64,000 nt of DNA from CAZGMN01 sp964645765. GTDB lineage: Bacteria; Acidobacteriota; Aminicenantia; Aminicenantales; Aminicenantaceae. Below are positions 62,421-64,000 of the stretch, one piece after another. The notes under the pieces are model-generated. The model was given only the letters and a program-made list of their open reading frames with translations. It searched no databases and was not told where the DNA came from. Numbering within the stretch: the stretch's first letter is position 1; every line of letters starts with the position of its first letter. The position numbers were made by a program, and so were the translations under genes. Location of the stretch: contig CAZYBE010000005.1 of assembly GCA_964645765.1 (NCBI GenBank), positions 1-64,000 on the forward strand, given 5' to 3'.

Positions 62421-63434
62421 ATGATTCAAGATAAAAACAATTCTCCTTCTCAACCCCCCATCCCGCAGACTTCGAATTCTATCACCCTGAAAAACCGCTG
62501 GGATCATTTCTTGGCTCGCATAGGCTATCGACGGAAATGGCATCGAGTCAACCCGGGGCTTTATTCACTCGGGCATCCCTCTCCGGAATCGCCTGTCTTT
62601 GTCACAGCCAATTACACCTTGAGCTTTGACGCCCTGCGCTCATCGCTCAGAAATATTGACGGCTATATCCTTGTTCTCGACACCAAGGGAATCAATGTCT
62701 GGTGTTCAGCAGGGGCAGAGATATTCAGCACAGAAGAGCTGGTCAACAGGATCAATGCAGTTTCTCTCCATGAAGTCGTGAGCCATCGAACATTGATTTT
62801 GCCCCAATTGAGCGCATCAGGAGTTGCAGCCCATGAAGTCAAGAAGAAATCAGGATTCAAGGTCGAGTACGGCCCAGTCCGGGCAAAGGACCTGCCTGAA
62901 TATCTCCTGACTCATCAAGCAACCCAGGAGATGCGACAGGTTCGCTTCAGCCTGCGTGACCGCCTTGTCCTCATTCCGGTAGAAATAACTAATACTCTGT
63001 TTCTGCTATTGATTACAACAGTTATTTTTTTCGCTGTAGGCGGTTTTCTCCTTTCTGCAGGTTGGGTCGCAGCTGTGCTTGCCGGCCTGGTTCTCTTCCC
63101 AATTTTACTCCCTTGGATCCCTTCGCCAAATTTTAGCACAAAAGGCTTTATATTGGGCGGAGCAGTGGCTCTTCCCTTTGTTTTAACAATAACCATCGGG
63201 AAGCCGGGTGCGCCGATATGGCAAAAGATTTCCTGGGCTGCGGTCTATTTGACGGCTTTTCCTTCCGTTACCGGGTTCTTAGCATTAAATTTTACAGGAT
63301 CAACAACGTTTACTTCCAGAAGCGGAGTCAGACGTGAAATATTCACCTATATCCCGGTGATGGCTTGGATGTTTGGCGGAGGCATGCTGTGCCTGGTTAT
63401 CACGATTCTTCTCCGTCTTTTTGGAGCTGGATGA
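62421..63434 (+). CDS. hgcA: HgcA, corrinoid protein for mercury methylation (divergent cap helix)
   Basis: 337 residues from ATG 62421 (AGAAGG upstream), the normal length for HgcA. The N-terminal corrinoid-binding domain has the cap-helix segment GINVWCSAGAEIFSTEEL (residues 91-108) with the cobalt-binding Cys95. The flanking text is typical of HgcA: VVSHRTLILPQLSASGVAAH, then GFKVEYGPVRAKDLPEYL and RQVRFSLRDRLVLIPVEI. Five transmembrane helices follow, with LNFTGSTTFTSRSGV near the end. HgcA passes a methyl group from the corrinoid to Hg(II). The usual motif is N(V/I)WCA(A/G)GK; here Ala is Ser and Lys is Ala. hgcB overlaps its stop. Activity cannot be judged from sequence alone. Confidence 0.9.
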   Translation: MIQDKNNSPSQPPIPQTSNSITLKNRWDHFLARIGYRRKWHRVNPGLYSLGHPSPESPVFVTANYTLSFDALRSSLRNIDGYILVLDTKGINVWCSAGAEIFSTEELVNRINAVSLHEVVSHRTLILPQLSASGVAAHEVKKKSGFKVEYGPVRAKDLPEYLLTHQATQEMRQVRFSLRDRLVLIPVEITNTLFLLLITTVIFFAVGGFLLSAGWVAAVLAGLVLFPILLPWIPSPNFSTKGFILGGAVALPFVLTITIGKPGAPIWQKISWAAVYLTAFPSVTGFLALNFTGSTTFTSRSGVRREIFTYIPVMAWMFGGGMLCLVITILLRLFGAG

Positions 63435-63718
63435 TGAAAAGCGCCTATATCTCGAATACACTCAGATACAATGCTGATTTGTGCAGCGGCTGCGGGATGT
63501 GCAGCGTGGTTTGTCCCCACCAGGTTTTCGCTCAGAATGAGCGCCTGGCCCAGCTCATTCGGCCCCAGGCCTGTATGGAATGCGGGGCATGCCAGCGCAA
63601 CTGCCCGACAAACGCCATTATAGTTCGCAGCGGCGTAGGCTGTGCCTATGCCCAAATGCTTGCCGCTTTAAAAGGGAAAAAAGAGGCTAGCTGTGATATC
63701 GAGAATGCTATCTTATAA
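63434..63718 (+). CDS. hgcB: HgcB, ferredoxin partner of HgcA
   Basis: 94 residues from ATG 63434, which overlaps the hgcA stop by one base (ATG 63431 is the alternative). Two 4Fe-4S motifs: CSGCGMCSVVCP (Cys17, 20, 23, 27) and CMECGACQRNCP (Cys47, 50, 53, 57). The conserved HgcB extra cysteine is in RSGVGCAYAQML (Cys70). Near the C-terminus only one Cys is seen (ASCDIENAIL, Cys87), whereas the known protein ends with two adjacent Cys. HgcB reduces the corrinoid of HgcA and may hand over mercury. Both genes form one operon. Confidence 0.9.
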   Translation: MKSAYISNTLRYNADLCSGCGMCSVVCPHQVFAQNERLAQLIRPQACMECGACQRNCPTNAIIVRSGVGCAYAQMLAALKGKKEASCDIENAIL

Positions 63719-63740
63719 GTAAGAATGTAAGGAGGTTTTC

Positions 63741-64000
63741 ATGGGTATATCGCGACGTCATTTCATGAAAAATGTCGGATTGGGCTTAACAGGCCTCGGC
63801 TTAGGAGCCCGAAGTACCGCTCGCTCTCAGCCTGCAGTTTCCAGCAGGTCAGAAAAACTGCTTGTCAAGAGTTCTGACCATCCTGAACCGGCAACATTCG
63901 ACCGCCTGCCTCTCAGCTGGTATAAAGAGACGGTCAGGCGTCTCAAGGAAAAAGTGGCTGAGAAAGGGGCTGAGGCCATTCTTATCCAGAATCCCTTGAA
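63741..64000 (+). CDS. Tat-exported M24/creatinase-type peptidase, N-terminal part
   Basis: Cut by the window end after ~86 residues. AGGAGG lies five bases before the ATG. A Tat-like signal (ISRRHFMKNVGLGLTGLGLG) precedes TFDRLPLSWYKETVRRLKEK then AEKGAEAILIQNPL, the start of a creatinase_N domain as in Xaa-Pro dipeptidases. Following hgcB by 22 bases, it may be cotranscribed with hgcAB. The metal-binding domain is not visible. Confidence 0.7.
   Translation, partial: MGISRRHFMKNVGLGLTGLGLGARSTARSQPAVSSRSEKLLVKSSDHPEPATFDRLPLSWYKETVRRLKEKVAEKGAEAILIQNPL

Overview
This looks like a contig from a metagenome-assembled genome: one 100-base run of N (43041-43140) marks a scaffold join. The organism is an uncultured anaerobic, peptide-using bacterium with a Gram-negative-type envelope. 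The best guess is Candidatus Aminicenantes or a relative in the Acidobacteriota orbit. This rests on the gene style: Tat-exported M24 and aldo/keto enzymes, HTH-TM-TPR regulators, a propeller-AraC hybrid sensor, IorAB, DPP-IV and hgcAB. It is an inference, not a marker-gene result. No rRNA, tRNA or CRISPR array was seen.

Layout. 1-5.6 kb, minus strand: a truncated PAS sensor protein, then an ether-lipid-like trio (AGPS-like FAD enzyme, GlpD-like dehydrogenase, lipid kinase). 5.7-36.5 kb: an accessory island full of toxin-antitoxin and defence parts. It holds AbiEii-like nucleotidyltransferases with and without partners, a PIF1-type helicase with a WYL tail, Xre-ImmA, a broken AlbA_2 gene, an AbiEi whose toxin is cut short, a MNT-HEPN pair, DUF3467, a DUF4209-like protein, and two separate nuclease-like proteins. 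It also holds a complete type I restriction-modification operon with an embedded DUF262/DUF1524 gene, a decapitated integrase, an intact AbiEi-AbiEii cassette with its own promoter and operators, an orphan ribbon-helix-helix protein, a MNT whose HEPN partner is lost, and a Cas4-like nuclease. The iorAB oxidoreductase genes lie inside the island. Two degraded repeats (the iorB tail and the Cas4-like gene tail) show that this part was once tandemly duplicated and then lost complementary pieces.

36.6-45.3 kb: a secreted Deg-type protease, an HTH-TM-TPR regulator with a coupled small gene, PilZ, a PH-like membrane protein, a DUF6786 protein, a SagB-type nitroreductase cut by the gap, and a UvrD-like helicase. 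45.4-50.9 kb: a plus-strand peptide-use cluster (DPP-IV, Nudix hydrolase, POT transporter, M24 aminopeptidase). 51.2-60.5 kb: a further nucleotidyltransferase, then minus-strand genes for a Tat aldo/keto reductase, DUF362, DUF6599, an AI-2E/PerM permease, a DUF4097-type protein and a propeller-AraC regulator.

60.8-64 kb: a secreted serine hydrolase, then hgcA and hgcB, the gene pair for mercury methylation, and the start of a Tat-exported M24 peptidase. HgcA has the cap-helix cysteine and the membrane domain, but its motif reads NVWCSAGAE instead of the usual NVWCAAGKG. This is the most notable discovery in the window. Other points of interest are the duplication-and-loss scar, the paired inverted-repeat operators at the AbiE and Xre promoters, and the helicase-WYL fusion.
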